Assembly: GCF_000739875.1 (NCBI RefSeq)
Contig: NZ_BBJR01000054.1
Span: 1-48,956, forward strand
Direction: 5' to 3'
DNA from: Comamonas aquatica NBRC 14918
GTDB taxonomy: Bacteria > Pseudomonadota > Gammaproteobacteria > Burkholderiales > Burkholderiaceae_C
DNA: 48,956 bases
This document shows positions 8,922-18,130 of the stretch, in pieces. Under the pieces are notes generated by a model that ran no database searches, had not been told where the DNA came from, and worked only from the letters and a program-made list of their open reading frames with translations. Position 1 is the stretch's first letter; every line of letters begins with the position of its first letter. Both the position numbers and the translations under genes were made by a program.

Positions 8922-10052
8922 ATGAACCTGTTCAACATCATCAAGAACCAACTGATCGAGGTCATCGAATGGACCGATGACTCGCGCGACACGCTCTCCT
9001 ACCGCTGGCCGGACGACGACAAGGAAATCAAGAACGGCGCCCAGCTGATCGTGCGCGAATCGCAGCAGGTGCAGTTCGTGGCCGCCGGCCAGTACGCCGA
9101 CTTGTTCGGCCCCGGCAAGCACACGCTGAGCACCGAGAACGTGCCCGTGCTGTCCACCATCTTGGGCTGGAAGTACGGTTTCCAGTCGCCCTTCAAGTGC
9201 GACGTCTACTACATCAACACGCGCCTGTTCACGGGCAATAAGTGGGGCACCTCCAACCCCGTGCTGATGCGCGACAAGGACTTTGGCGTGGTGCGCATCC
9301 GCGCCTTCGGCACCTACGACTTCCGCATCGTGCAGCCCGCGCTGTTCCTCAAGGAAGTGGCGGGCACGGACCAGAACTTCCGCATCGACGAGTTTGCCGA
9401 CACCATGCGCTCGCGCATCGTCAGCGTCTTCACCGAGGCCCTGGCCAAGGCCCAGGTGCCGGTGCTGGACGTGGCCACACGCTATGGCGACCTGGGCCAG
9501 GCGCTGGCGCAGATCATCAACCCGGCCATGGTCGAGAAGTACGGCATCGAGGTGACTAGCTTCGTGCTGGAGAACGTCTCCGTGCCGCCCGAGGTGGAGC
9601 AGGCCATCGACAAGCGCTCCAGCATGGGCGCCATCGGCAACCTCAACGACTATGTGAAGTACCAGATGGGCCAGGCCATGGCCAGCGGCGGCGAAGGCGC
9701 GGCGGCAGCCACCCTGCCTGCCACCATGGCCATGGGCTTTGGCATGGCCCAGGAGATGATGAAACAGATGCAGCAGCCCGCGGCGGCCGCCGGCCAGCCG
9801 GCCTTGGGGACACAGGGGGCGCACGATGCCTTCTCGCCCGCCGCGGCCCAGGCCGCCCAAGCTGCCCAGGCCACGCCAGCCGGCGCCGCCCCGGCTTTGC
9901 TGGTCTACACACCAGAGCAGGCCGCCCAGCTGCTGGGCGTGGACGTGGCCGACGTGCTGGCCGAGCTGGAGGCCGGCCACCTCAAGGGCCGCAAGATCGG
10001 TGCCAACTGGCGCATTGCGCAGGCCGCCCTGGACGAATTCCTCCAGGGCTGA
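8922..10052 (+). CDS. SPFH-domain protein (YdjI-like) with C-terminal helix-turn-helix
   Basis: A 376-residue protein. Residues 1 to about 240 match the 'virion core protein-like' SPFH family represented by B. subtilis YdjI (MNLFNIIKNQLIEVIEW, VQFVAAGQYADLFGPGKHTL, then a long SPFH helix region). A low-complexity Ala/Gln/Met-rich linker spans 250-326. Residues 327-376 (YTPEQAAQLLGVDVADV, then LKGRKIGANWRI) read as an excisionase/MerR-like winged helix-turn-helix. The ATG at 8922 is preceded by GAGG and starts the family's conserved N terminus; the open frame extends 49 codons further upstream without support. It is followed by a zinc-ribbon membrane protein on the same strand, as YdjI and YdjG are neighbours in the PspA-linked ydjFGHI operon. 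Confidence 0.85.
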   Translation: MNLFNIIKNQLIEVIEWTDDSRDTLSYRWPDDDKEIKNGAQLIVRESQQVQFVAAGQYADLFGPGKHTLSTENVPVLSTILGWKYGFQSPFKCDVYYINTRLFTGNKWGTSNPVLMRDKDFGVVRIRAFGTYDFRIVQPALFLKEVAGTDQNFRIDEFADTMRSRIVSVFTEALAKAQVPVLDVATRYGDLGQALAQIINPAMVEKYGIEVTSFVLENVSVPPEVEQAIDKRSSMGAIGNLNDYVKYQMGQAMASGGEGAAAATLPATMAMGFGMAQEMMKQMQQPAAAAGQPALGTQGAHDAFSPAAAQAAQAAQATPAGAAPALLVYTPEQAAQLLGVDVADVLAELEAGHLKGRKIGANWRIAQAALDEFLQG

Positions 10053-10164
10053 GCCCACCCTGCACCGCACTGCCGCTGCGCGGCGTTCCTATCGTGAACC
10101 GCAGCGCGGCAGCCCGCCCTGCGCGGTGCCCCCGCTGTTTTCCGCGCCCTGTGGCCATCCTGCC

Positions 10165-11313
10165 GTGACCGATACCCCTGCCTCTGCCTACACTGCAGCC
10201 CCTGATGCGGCCCCGCCCTCCATGGTGGGCAAGCACCCCTGCCCGGAGTGCGGCGCCAACCTGGAATGGAATGCCCGCGCGCAATCGCTGAAATGCCCGT
10301 ATTGCGGCACCGTGGTGCCGTGGAGCGAGGAGGTGCGCGAGGAGCTGGGCCAGGCCGTGGTCGAACAGGACCTGGCCGAGGCCCTGCGCAACCCACAGAA
10401 CGGGCGCGGCTGGGGGCCGCAGCGCTACGAAGTGCAATGCCAGAATTGCCGTGCGATTTCGGTCTTCGTCGACGGACGCGTGGCCCAGCGCTGCGACTTC
10501 TGCGGCTCACCGTCCATCGTCGCGCACGAAGAACGCAGCGACGCCATCACGCCGCAAAGCATCCTGCCCTTCAAGATCAGCGACGGCCAGATCCGCGACC
10601 GCATCCGCCAGTGGTACGGCAGTCGCTGGTTTGCGCCCAACAAGCTCAAGCACGCCGCGCTGACGGACACGCTGCACGGCGTCTACCTGCCCTACTGGAC
10701 GTTTGACGCCCACGTCAGCGCCCGCTGGCAGGCCGAGGCCGGCTATTACTACACCACCACCGAGACCTACCGCGACGCCAGCGGCAACACGCAGACGCGC
10801 GAGGTGCGCCATGTGCGCTGGGAATCGGCCTCCGGCAGCCTGCGCCACTTCTTCGATGATGCCCTGGTGCCCGGCACCGTGGGCGTGCACACCGGACTGC
10901 TGCGCCAAGTCGAACCCTTCCCCACCACCACGCACCTGCAGCCCTACACCCCCGAATTCGTGCGCGGCTGGACGGTGGAACGCTACCAGGTGGACCTGCG
11001 CAAGGCCGCCCAACTCAACGAGCAGGACATGGACGCCGAGGTTCGCGCCCTGTGCGCACGCCAGATCCCCGGCGACACCTACCGCAACCTGCAGGTGCAG
11101 CGCACCTACAGCAGCCGCACCTTCAAGCACGTGCTGGTGCCGGTGTGGCTGGTGGGCTATACCTACGGCAGCCAGAACTACCAGATCGTGGCGAATGGCT
11201 ACACCGGTGCGATCGCCGGCGAGCGGCCGTACAGCTGGGTGAAGATCGCCCTGGCCGTGGTGGCGGCCCTGATCATCGCTGTGCTGGTGTGGAGCGTGGC
11301 CCAGAACGCCTGA
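10165..11313 (+). CDS. double zinc-ribbon protein with C-terminal transmembrane helix (YdjG-like)
   Basis: About 382 residues from a GTG at 10165; ATG 10222 (MVGKHPCPECG) is an equally possible start, and neither has a clear Shine-Dalgarno. Two CxxC...CxxC ribbons are visible: Cys26/29/44/47 (CPECG, CPYCG) and Cys92/95/110/113 (CQNC, CDFCG). A long beta-rich region follows (LPYWTFDAHVSARWQAEAG and others). The last 25 residues form one membrane helix (WVKIALAVVAALIIAVLVW). The layout resembles B. subtilis YdjG, which works with the SPFH protein YdjI in the envelope stress response. Function here is inferred from that pairing. Confidence 0.75.
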   Translation: MTDTPASAYTAAPDAAPPSMVGKHPCPECGANLEWNARAQSLKCPYCGTVVPWSEEVREELGQAVVEQDLAEALRNPQNGRGWGPQRYEVQCQNCRAISVFVDGRVAQRCDFCGSPSIVAHEERSDAITPQSILPFKISDGQIRDRIRQWYGSRWFAPNKLKHAALTDTLHGVYLPYWTFDAHVSARWQAEAGYYYTTTETYRDASGNTQTREVRHVRWESASGSLRHFFDDALVPGTVGVHTGLLRQVEPFPTTTHLQPYTPEFVRGWTVERYQVDLRKAAQLNEQDMDAEVRALCARQIPGDTYRNLQVQRTYSSRTFKHVLVPVWLVGYTYGSQNYQIVANGYTGAIAGERPYSWVKIALAVVAALIIAVLVWSVAQNA

Positions 11314-11317
11314 CGGC

Positions 11318-11361
11318 GTGGCAGCCCCCGCCGTCACCCCACACAGCCCAAGGGCTGCCAC
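11318..11361. terminator. hairpin between convergent genes
   Basis: GTGGCAGCCC (11318-11327) pairs perfectly with GGGCTGCCAC (11352-11361) across a 24-nt loop, just after the zinc-ribbon stop and before the rmlC end on the other strand. There is no U-tract, so this is a terminator-like hairpin rather than a proven intrinsic terminator. The rest of the gap to 11445 holds nothing recognisable. Confidence 0.4.
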
Positions 11362-11445
11362 GGCAGCCCTGGAAGCAGTGATGGCCCAGCGGCACGAGGA
11401 CGCACCACGTCGCCCGAGGCGCGTGTGCGCCGCCCTGGATGCCTC

Positions 11446-12000
11446 TTACAGCGTGAACACCTCGGCCTGCCGCAAGGCCGGCTGCTGCCGATCCTTGTCC
11501 GACAGCACAAAGTCCATGCCCAGGTTCGGCCAGGCAATGTCCAGGTCCGGGTCGTTCCAGGCGATGCCCCGGTCCGACTGCGGTGCGTAGTAGTTCGTGG
11601 TTTTGTACAGGAAATCCGCGCTCTCGCTGAGCACCACGAAGCCGTGCGCAAAGCCGGGTGGAATCCAGAACTGCTTGTGGCTGTATTCGGTGAGTTCTTC
11701 GCCCACCCACTGGCCGAAGGTGGGCGAACCCTGGCGAATGTCCACCGCCACGTCCCAGACCGCACCACGCACCACGCGCACCAGCTTGCCCTGGGCGTGT
11801 GGCGGCAACTGGTAGTGCAGACCGCGCAACACGCCCTGGCTGGAGCGGCTGTGGTTGTCCTGCACGAACGTGAACGCCGTGCCCGTGGCGGCATTGAACG
11901 CCGCCTGGTTGAAGCTTTCGTAGAAGAAGCCGCGGGCATCGCCGAACACCTTGGGCTCCACCACCATGACGTCAGGAATGCGGGTGGGCGTGGCCTTCAT
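11446..12000 (-). CDS. rmlC: dTDP-4-dehydrorhamnose 3,5-epimerase
   Basis: A 184-residue cupin epimerase, third enzyme of dTDP-L-rhamnose synthesis. [25 protein letters not shown] (catalytic His) and [11 protein letters not shown] are the RmlC signatures. The start [11 protein letters not shown] at 12000 overlaps the rmlA stop as ATGA; seven further upstream codons are open but unlikely. Last gene of the rmlBDAC operon. Length fits the family. Confidence 0.96.
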   Translation of the reverse strand: MKATPTRIPDVMVVEPKVFGDARGFFYESFNQAAFNAATGTAFTFVQDNHSRSSQGVLRGLHYQLPPHAQGKLVRVVRGAVWDVAVDIRQGSPTFGQWVGEELTEYSHKQFWIPPGFAHGFVVLSESADFLYKTTNYYAPQSDRGIAWNDPDLDIAWPNLGMDFVLSDKDRQQPALRQAEVFTL

Positions 12001-12884
12001 CGCATGCTGCCTTTCAGGCACTGCACCAGGTACTTACCATAGCCGTTCTTCAGCAGCGGCTGGGCCAGCTGTTCCAGCTGGGCGGCATCGATCCAGCCGG
12101 CGCGGAACGCGATCTCCTCGGGGCAAGCCACCTTCAGACCCTGGCGCTGCTCCAGCGTGGCAATGAACTGTCCCGCCTCCAGCAGGCTGTCGTGCGTGCC
12201 GGTGTCCAGCCAGGCATAGCCACGCCCCATGAGCTGTACATTCAGCTGGCCTTGCTGCAGGTACAGCGTGTTCAGGTCGGTAATCTCCAGCTCGCCACGC
12301 GCCGAGGGCTTGAGGGACTTGGCCAGCTCCACCACCTGCGCGTCATAGAAGTACAGGCCGGTCACCGCGTAGTTGGACTTGGGCACCTTCGGCTTTTCCT
12401 CCAGCGACAGCACGCGGCCCTGGGCATCGAACTCGGCCACGCCATAACGCTCGGGGTCCTGCACGTGGTAGGCAAACACGGTCGAGCCGGTCTGCTGCGC
12501 ATCCGCATCCCGCAGCAGCTTCTGGAAGTCGTGGCCATAGAAGATGTTGTCGCCCAGCACCAGGGCGCTGGGTGCGCCATCCAGGAACTGCTCGCCAATC
12601 AGGAAGGCGTGGGCCAGTCCGTCCGGACTGGGTTGCACGGCGTACTGCAGGTTCAGGCCCCACTGGCTGCCGTCGCCCAGCAGCTGCGTGAAGCGCGGCG
12701 TGTCCTGGGGGGTGCTGATGATCAGGATCTCACGGATGCCCGCCAGCATCAGGGTGCTCAGCGGGTAATAGATCATGGGCTTGTCATAGACCGGCAGCAG
12801 CTGCTTGCTGATGGCCAGCGTGGCCGGGTGCAAGCGTGTGCCCGAGCCGCCCGCCAGAATAATGCCTTTGCGTGGAGTGGTCAT
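11997..12884 (-). CDS. rmlA: glucose-1-phosphate thymidylyltransferase
   Basis: A 295-residue nucleotidyltransferase. [16 protein letters not shown] and [17 protein letters not shown] form the dTTP-binding and catalytic loop. It makes dTDP-glucose from glucose-1-phosphate and dTTP, the entry step for dTDP-rhamnose and, in this strain, for the 3-formamido sugar encoded at 2716-5384. It follows rmlD after a 65-bp gap holding a dispersed repeat, and overlaps rmlC by 4 bp. Confidence 0.97.
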   Translation of the reverse strand: MTTPRKGIILAGGSGTRLHPATLAISKQLLPVYDKPMIYYPLSTLMLAGIREILIISTPQDTPRFTQLLGDGSQWGLNLQYAVQPSPDGLAHAFLIGEQFLDGAPSALVLGDNIFYGHDFQKLLRDADAQQTGSTVFAYHVQDPERYGVAEFDAQGRVLSLEEKPKVPKSNYAVTGLYFYDAQVVELAKSLKPSARGELEITDLNTLYLQQGQLNVQLMGRGYAWLDTGTHDSLLEAGQFIATLEQRQGLKVACPEEIAFRAGWIDAAQLEQLAQPLLKNGYGKYLVQCLKGSMR

Positions 12885-12888
12885 GGTT

Positions 12889-12943
12889 TAAAAAATAAGG
12901 AGCTGTCAGCGTTTGCTGGATCAGGGCTGGAGCCAGTTTTAAC
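12889..12943. repeat. dispersed intergenic repeat, short type, copy 3
   Basis: Sits inside the rml operon between rmlD and rmlA. AGCTGTCAGCGTTTGCTGGA followed by TCAGGGCTGGAGCCAGTTTT aligns with copy 1 at 7535-7580 over its whole length with few mismatches. It fills nearly the whole gap before the rmlA start. Confidence 0.65.
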
Positions 12944-12949
12944 GGTTTA

Positions 12950-13840
12950 CTACAAAATCTCGCGCAGCATGCGAGCCACGCCCTGCTGCCACGGCGGCAG
13001 GTACAGGCCCATCGTACGCTGCAGCTTATCGGACGACAGCCGCGAATTGGCCGGGCGCCGCGCCGGTGTGGGAAAGGCGCTGGTCGGCACCGGCGCCACC
13101 TCGCGCACCGGCCAGTGCAGGTCTGGCCGCAGCTGCCGCGCCTGGTCGATGACCTCACGGGCGTAGGCATGCCAGGTGGTCGCGCCGCCGGCCACGCAGT
13201 GGTACAGGCCCTGGTCCTGGGGGTGGCGCTGCACATGGCGGATGGCATGCGCCGTCACATCGGCCAGCAGGTCTGCGCCCGTGGGAGCACCCCACTGGTC
13301 GTTGATGACCGTCAGGCGCTCGCGCTCCTGGGCCAGGCGCAGCATGGTCTTGGCAAAGTTGCCGCCGCGCGCGGCGTAGACCCAGCTGGTGCGGAAGATC
13401 AGATGCCGACAGCCACTGGCTTGCATGGCCTGCTCGCCCTCCAGCTTGGTCTGGCCGTACACCGACAGCGGCGCCACCGGGGCCTGTTCGTCACGCGGCG
13501 CCGTGCCGCTGCCATCGAACACATAGTCGGTGCTGTAGTGCACCAGCAGCGCATCCAGGGCCAGGGCCTCGTGCGCCAGCACGCCCGGGGCCGCCGCATT
13601 CAACAGGCGCGCCAGTTCGGGTTCGCTTTCTGCCTTATCCACGGCCGTGTGGGCCGCGGCATTGACGATCACGTCCGGGCGCACCATGCGCACGGTCTGC
13701 GCCAGGGCCTGCAACTGGCCGATGTCGCCGCACAGCGGCGTGCTGCGGCGGTCCAAGGCCACCACCTCGCCCAGCACCGCCAGGCTGCGCTGCAGCTCCC
13801 AGCCGACCTGGCCCGCGCAGCCCAGCAGCAGTATCTTCAT
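12950..13840 (-). CDS. rmlD: dTDP-4-dehydrorhamnose reductase
   Basis: A 296-residue short-chain dehydrogenase that makes dTDP-L-rhamnose with NAD(P)[14 protein letters not shown] is the nucleotide-binding loop, STDYVFDG the substrate loop, and Tyr128/Lys132 in VYGQTK the catalytic pair. The start MKILLLG at 13840 overlaps the rmlB stop by 4 bp; 31 open upstream codons have no family match. The C terminus ([12 protein letters not shown]) is typical. Confidence 0.96.
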   Translation of the reverse strand: MKILLLGCAGQVGWELQRSLAVLGEVVALDRRSTPLCGDIGQLQALAQTVRMVRPDVIVNAAAHTAVDKAESEPELARLLNAAAPGVLAHEALALDALLVHYSTDYVFDGSGTAPRDEQAPVAPLSVYGQTKLEGEQAMQASGCRHLIFRTSWVYAARGGNFAKTMLRLAQERERLTVINDQWGAPTGADLLADVTAHAIRHVQRHPQDQGLYHCVAGGATTWHAYAREVIDQARQLRPDLHWPVREVAPVPTSAFPTPARRPANSRLSSDKLQRTMGLYLPPWQQGVARMLREIL

Positions 13841-14907
13841 GCCGGCTCCTGCGCGCTGTACTGCTGGTGCACCCAGTCGCGGTAGCTGCCGGACTGCACG
13901 TGGGCCACCCACTCGGGGTGGTCCAGGTACCACTGCACGGTCTTGCGGATGCCGGTCTCAAAGGTTTCGGCGGGCTTCCAGCCCAGCTCGCGCTCCAGCT
14001 TGCGCGCATCGATGGCATAGCGGCGATCGTGGCCGGGACGGTCCTGCACAAAGCGGATCTGCTCGGCATACGAGCGGCCATCGTCGCGCGGGCGCAGCTC
14101 GTCCAGCAGGGCGCACACGGTCTTCACGATGTCGATATTGGCCTGCTCGTTCCAGCCGCCAACGTTGTAGGTATCGCCCAGCCGGCCTGCTTCCAGCACG
14201 CGGCGGATGGCGCTGCAATGGTCACGCACATACAGCCAGTCGCGGATCTGCTGGCCATCGCCATAGATGGGCAGGGGCTTGCCCGCCAGGGCGTTCACGA
14301 TCATCAGCGGGATGAGCTTTTCGGGGAAATGCAGCGGGCCGTAGTTGTTGCTGCAATTGGTGGTCAGCACCGGCAGGCCATAGGTGTGGTGCCAGGCGCG
14401 CACCAGGTGGTCGCTGGCTGCCTTGCTGGCCGAGTACGGGCTGTTGGGCTCGTAGTTGTGCGATTCGGTGAAGGCCGGGTCGGTGGCGCCCAGCGTGCCG
14501 TAGACCTCGTCCGTGGACACGTGCAGAAAGCGAAAGGCCAACTTGGCATCCGCCGGCAAACCACTCCAATAGGCGCGCACAGCCTCCAGCAGGCGGAAGG
14601 TGCCCACCACATTGGTCTGGATGAAATCTTCCGGGCCGTGGATGGAGCGGTCCACATGGCTTTCTGCCGCGAAGTTCAGCACGGCACGCGGCTGGTGCTG
14701 CTGCAGCAAGGCCGAGAGGACCGTGCTATCGCCAATGTCCGCCTGCACAAACACATGACGTGTATCACCTTGCAAGCTGGCCAAGTTTTCCAAGTTACCT
14801 GCATAGGTCAACTTATCGACATTCACGACGGGTTCATTGGTGGCGGCCAACCAGTCCAAAACGAAATTGGCGCCAATAAAGCCTGCACCACCAGTCACAA
14901 GAATCAT
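13837..14907 (-). CDS. rmlB: dTDP-glucose 4,6-dehydratase
   Basis: A 356-residue extended SDR enzyme. [10 protein letters not shown] binds [12 protein letters not shown] holds Asp133-Glu134, and YSASK holds Tyr158 and Lys162. It produces dTDP-4-keto-6-deoxyglucose, the branch point between rhamnose (RmlC/RmlD) and the 3-amino sugar path (ketoisomerase, aminotransferase, formyltransferase at 2716-5384). First gene of rmlBDAC; coaX lies 70 bp upstream on the same strand with a weak terminator-like hairpin between them. Confidence 0.97.
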   Translation of the reverse strand: MILVTGGAGFIGANFVLDWLAATNEPVVNVDKLTYAGNLENLASLQGDTRHVFVQADIGDSTVLSALLQQHQPRAVLNFAAESHVDRSIHGPEDFIQTNVVGTFRLLEAVRAYWSGLPADAKLAFRFLHVSTDEVYGTLGATDPAFTESHNYEPNSPYSASKAASDHLVRAWHHTYGLPVLTTNCSNNYGPLHFPEKLIPLMIVNALAGKPLPIYGDGQQIRDWLYVRDHCSAIRRVLEAGRLGDTYNVGGWNEQANIDIVKTVCALLDELRPRDDGRSYAEQIRFVQDRPGHDRRYAIDARKLERELGWKPAETFETGIRKTVQWYLDHPEWVAHVQSGSYRDWVHQQYSAQEPA

Positions 14908-14926
14908 GGGAAATACTCAGTACGTC

Positions 14927-14951
14927 AAAAAATGCTGCTCATTATCGAGCA
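14927..14951 (-). terminator. weak intrinsic terminator between coaX and rmlB
   Basis: On the minus strand TGCTC (from 14951) pairs with GAGCA around a GATAAT loop, and a run of six T follows after a short GCA spacer. It would end coaX transcription before rmlB. The stem is only 5 bp, so it may be leaky. Confidence 0.4.
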
Positions 14952-14977
14952 CCTTCAGCCCTTTGAGGGAGACAGCG

Positions 14978-15751
14978 CTATCCCCAGCGCTGCTGCGCCA
15001 TCACCAGCAGACCTTCGAAGATCAGGTTGTCCACAAGCTCGAACGGGCGCGTCATGCTGGGCACCATCTTCCAGCCCGCACCACCGGCCATGATGCAGGC
15101 CGGCTCCATGCTGCAGTGCAGGTACAGGTGCTGGTAGGTGCGCTCCACCGCCCCGGCAATCGCATAGGTGCCGCCGCTGGTCAGCGCATCGCTGGTGTTC
15201 CTGGGAAACGGGGTGACCGATCCGGTCGGCACATGCAGGCCGGCGGTGCCGCTTTCCAGCGCGCGCAGCATGATGCCGTGGCCCGGCAAGATCAGACCGC
15301 CCAGGAAGTGGCCCTGGGCATCCAGGGCATCCACCGTCACGGCCGTGCCAACCATGACCACGATCAGGGGCCGCTCGTTGCCGCGCTGCAGGATGTGGTG
15401 GCGCGCCCCGATCATGGCCACCCAGCGGTCGGCGCCCAGGCGCGAGGGATGGTCGTAGCCATTGGTAACGCCCGCCTCCTGCAGCGCCGGCACCACCCAC
15501 CGCGGCTCCACCTCCCAGCCCAGCATCAGCTCCATCTGATCGTGCACCCGGCGGCGCGCGGTCTCGCCGGCCACCACGCAGCCCAGCATGCGCGTCGGCG
15601 GCGGCAGCTTGCTCCAGGGGCCTTCCGCCAGGCGCTCAATGTGCTCCAGAAACTCCGCGCCATGCGCCAGCAAGGCCGCGCCGGGACGGGGAGAGTCATA
15701 CATCGCCCACTTCAAGCGGGTGTTGCCGATATCGATGGCCAAAAAAGTCAT
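14978..15751 (-). CDS. coaX: type III pantothenate kinase
   Basis: A 257-residue ASKHA-fold kinase for the first step of coenzyme A synthesis. [14 protein letters not shown] is the ATP-binding phosphate-1 loop, and [12 protein letters not shown] and [14 protein letters not shown] are the pantothenate and phosphate-2 motifs. The start [11 protein letters not shown] at 15751 is chosen by family fit; the frame stays open far upstream (to 16036), overlapping the opposite-strand LysM gene, which is coincidental. In many betaproteobacteria coaX follows birA; here no birA is seen. Confidence 0.94.
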   Translation of the reverse strand: MTFLAIDIGNTRLKWAMYDSPRPGAALLAHGAEFLEHIERLAEGPWSKLPPPTRMLGCVVAGETARRRVHDQMELMLGWEVEPRWVVPALQEAGVTNGYDHPSRLGADRWVAMIGARHHILQRGNERPLIVVMVGTAVTVDALDAQGHFLGGLILPGHGIMLRALESGTAGLHVPTGSVTPFPRNTSDALTSGGTYAIAGAVERTYQHLYLHCSMEPACIMAGGAGWKMVPSMTRPFELVDNLIFEGLLVMAQQRWG

Positions 15752-15932
15752 GGGCGGCATTATCAAGATTTTTGCCCGGCCACCTCTGTGCTTTTGGCGA
15801 TTCAGCCCTTCACCCGCCCATGGCGCGCCACAGATTGTCAAAAAATTCCACGTAGGAACGGTCTGACCCAGCCCCCCGCACCTTGCCGCTACAGTGCCAG
15901 TTCCATCACCACCCTTTTTCAGGAGTACACGC

Positions 15933-16412
15933 ATGGGCCTTTTCAGTTTCATCAAGGAAGCCGGCGAAAAGCTGTTCGGCGGCAAGGATGCCCACGCCGC
16001 GGCGCCCGACACCTCCCAGGAGGCGCTGAATGCCAAGGCGGCAGCGGCGATTGAAACCTACATCGGGGTGCAGAAGCTGGGCGTCAGCCAGCTCAAAGTG
16101 CACTACGACGGCAACCAGGGCAAGGTCACCGTGACCGGCGAGGCCCCCACCCAGGCCATCAAGGAAAAGGTCACCCTGTGCTGCGGCAACGTGGCCAGCG
16201 TGACCGCCGTGGACAACCAGATGACCGTGACCCAGCCGGAGCCCGAGGCCCAATACCACGACGTGGTGCGCAGCGACACGCTGTCGGCGATTGCCAAGAA
16301 GTACTACGGCGATGCCAACAAGTACCCCGCCATCTTCGAGGCCAACAAGCCCATGCTGTCCCACCCGGACAAGATTTACCCGGGACAGAAGCTGCGCATT
16401 CCGGCGCTGTGA
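15933..16412 (+). CDS. lysM: BON and LysM domain protein (YgaU/Kbp-like)
   Basis: A 159-residue protein. The N terminus [16 protein letters not shown] is the family signature. A BON domain spans about 30-100 and a LysM domain 107-157 ([20 protein letters not shown], then GQKLRIP). E. coli Kbp (YgaU) binds potassium. There is no signal peptide, in line with Kbp. The start at 15933 is fixed by AGGAG seven bases upstream; 13 open upstream codons were discarded. A single gene facing away from coaX. Confidence 0.93.
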   Translation: MGLFSFIKEAGEKLFGGKDAHAAAPDTSQEALNAKAAAAIETYIGVQKLGVSQLKVHYDGNQGKVTVTGEAPTQAIKEKVTLCCGNVASVTAVDNQMTVTQPEPEAQYHDVVRSDTLSAIAKKYYGDANKYPAIFEANKPMLSHPDKIYPGQKLRIPAL

Positions 16413-16431
16413 CCACTTCTTCACAGCGTCC

Positions 16432-16448
16432 AGCGCCAGCAGGGCGCT
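16432..16448 (+). terminator. possible weak terminator after the LysM gene
   Basis: AGCGCC pairs with GGCGCT around a 5-nt loop 20 bp after the LysM stop and is followed by TTGTGT. The stem is short and the U-tract poor. Confidence 0.3.
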
Positions 16449-16517
16449 TTGTGTAGTTCCGAGGAATACGCGCGTTCTTTTCTACAATTTGCGTTTTCCT
16501 ACGAACTGCCCTTGACA

Positions 16518-17537
16518 ATGAAAACCCTGCTGACAGGCGGTGCCGGATACATAGGCACACACACGGCGATTGAACTATTGCAACACGGTCATGATGTGGT
16601 GATCTTTGACAATTTTTCGAACAGCCACATCGAAGCCGTTCGCCGTGTCGAAGCCATTACGGGGCAGCACGTCCCCACAATACAAGGTGATGTACGAGAT
16701 CAATACGCGCTCACAGATGCATTGACCCAGCATGGGATTGACAGCGTCGTGCACTTCGCGGGGAAGAAGGCCGTCGGCGAGTCGGTGAGCCAGCCTATCG
16801 ACTACTTCGATAACAACGTCAATGGCACGTTGGTGCTACTACGTGCCATGCAAGCCTGCAAGGTGTTTAAACTGGTCTTCAGTTCTTCCGCGACTGTGTA
16901 TGGAACACCCAGTTACCTGCCCTTGGACGAACACCATCCCACATCCAGCACCAATCCCTACGGCCGCAGCAAATTGATGGTTGAGGAAATCCTGGCCGAT
17001 GTTCACCATTCTTCCTCAAACTGGGCTTTGACAGTGCTGCGCTACTTCAACCCTATTGGAGCTCATCCCAGTGGACGTATTGGTGAAGACCCCGCAGATA
17101 TTCCCAATAATCTGCTGCCATACATCGCCCAAGTTGCAGTTGGCCGGCGTGAACACATTCAAATATTTGGCAACGATTACGACACCCCGGACGGAACAGG
17201 GGTTAGAGACTATCTGCACGTCGTAGATTTGGCACGTGGGCACGTCAAGGCCCTTGAAAGGCTGCAGCATCTCACAGGGCCCGACCTGCAAACCATCAAC
17301 TTGGGAACTGGTCAAGGCCATAGCGTGCTGGAAGTGATCCGGGCATTCGAACAAGCTTGCGGGAAAAGCTTGCCATACATCATGGCTCCGCGGCGCCCAG
17401 GCGACATCGCCAGTTGTTACGCCAACCCAGCACGAGCCCAGGAGTTGCTAGGTTGGACCGCCGAATATGACCTCGCCACCATGTGCGCTGACGCATGGCG
17501 CTGGCAAAGCGCAAATCCTAAGGGTTATCGCGGTTAA
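16518..17537 (+). CDS. galE: UDP-glucose 4-epimerase
   Basis: A 339-residue extended SDR epimerase that interconverts UDP-glucose and UDP-galactose (possibly also the N-acetyl forms). LLTGGAGYIGTHTAIEL binds NAD, SSSATVYG gives the catalytic Ser/Thr, and Tyr148/Lys152 lie in NPYGRSK. The start at 16518 (MKTLLTGG) matches the family; upstream codons are excluded. Base composition is visibly lower in GC than the flanking genes, suggesting separate origin. It stops 7 bp before the end of the convergent rhodanese gene. A likely supplier of galactose for cell-surface glycans. Confidence 0.96.
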   Translation: MKTLLTGGAGYIGTHTAIELLQHGHDVVIFDNFSNSHIEAVRRVEAITGQHVPTIQGDVRDQYALTDALTQHGIDSVVHFAGKKAVGESVSQPIDYFDNNVNGTLVLLRAMQACKVFKLVFSSSATVYGTPSYLPLDEHHPTSSTNPYGRSKLMVEEILADVHHSSSNWALTVLRYFNPIGAHPSGRIGEDPADIPNNLLPYIAQVAVGRREHIQIFGNDYDTPDGTGVRDYLHVVDLARGHVKALERLQHLTGPDLQTINLGTGQGHSVLEVIRAFEQACGKSLPYIMAPRRPGDIASCYANPARAQELLGWTAEYDLATMCADAWRWQSANPKGYRG

Positions 17538-17544
17538 GCCCTCA

Positions 17545-17967
17545 TCACTGGCGCCAGGGCAGGCCCTGCTTGCGCCAGCCGCCGAGCTGGCCACGGTGGC
17601 CGTTGGCGTCGATGTCGCCCTCGAAACCCTCGAGGATGTTGTAGGCCTCGATGCCCAATTGCGCCGCCCGCGTGGCAGCGGCGACCGAGCGCACGCCGCT
17701 GCGGCACAGCAGCACGACCTTGCCGCCCGGCGGCACCGCCGCCTGCAACTGGGCGTCGAAATTCGGGTTGTTGGCCATGCCGGGCCATTGCTTCCACTCG
17801 ACCGGCACGGCACCGGGCACCTGGCCCACCCAGGCCCGCTCGGCGTCCGTGCGCACATCCACCAGCACGGCCGAACCGGCCTGCACCCACTGCCAGGCCA
17901 GCGCGGCCGGAATGTCGCCGGCATAGGCGGCAGCAGGAATCACGGTCAAATCTTGGGGTGTGGTCAT
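17545..17967 (-). CDS. rhodanese-like domain protein
   Basis: A 140-residue single rhodanese domain. VLVDVRTDAERAWVGQVPGAVPVEW is the N-terminal signature and VVLLCRSGVRS holds the catalytic Cys88 loop (CRSGVR). These proteins transfer sulfane sulfur; the physiological partner is not evident. The start MTTPQDL at 17967 has AAGG six bases upstream; MAMTTP at 17973 is an alternative. A dispersed repeat separates it from the ygjP-like gene. Confidence 0.9.
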   Translation of the reverse strand: MTTPQDLTVIPAAAYAGDIPAALAWQWVQAGSAVLVDVRTDAERAWVGQVPGAVPVEWKQWPGMANNPNFDAQLQAAVPPGGKVVLLCRSGVRSVAAATRAAQLGIEAYNILEGFEGDIDANGHRGQLGGWRKQGLPWRQ

Positions 17968-18036
17968 GGCCATCCTTGGGGAAAAACTGCCCGTCAGTGT
18001 GGCACAGCAGGCATGGGCTGCCAATCCAGGCCTAGC

Positions 18037-18130
18037 AAAAAGCATAGCTGCTTGCGCCTGCCCAACGATCACTTCAAATACAAATAGATTTCAAAGTGCA
18101 GCCATCCGTGCGCCAGGCGCTCACTTTTTA
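18037..18130. repeat. dispersed intergenic repeat, long palindromic type, complete copy 4
   Basis: Both ends are present: AAAAAGCATAGCTGCTTGCG on the left and, on the other strand, TAAAAAGTGAGCGCCTGGCG from the right edge, with an AT-rich centre (CACTTCAAATACAAATAG). The right edge supplies the TAA stop codon of the ygjP-like gene. About 94 bp, so it looks like a small MITE- or REP-type element. Confidence 0.65.
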
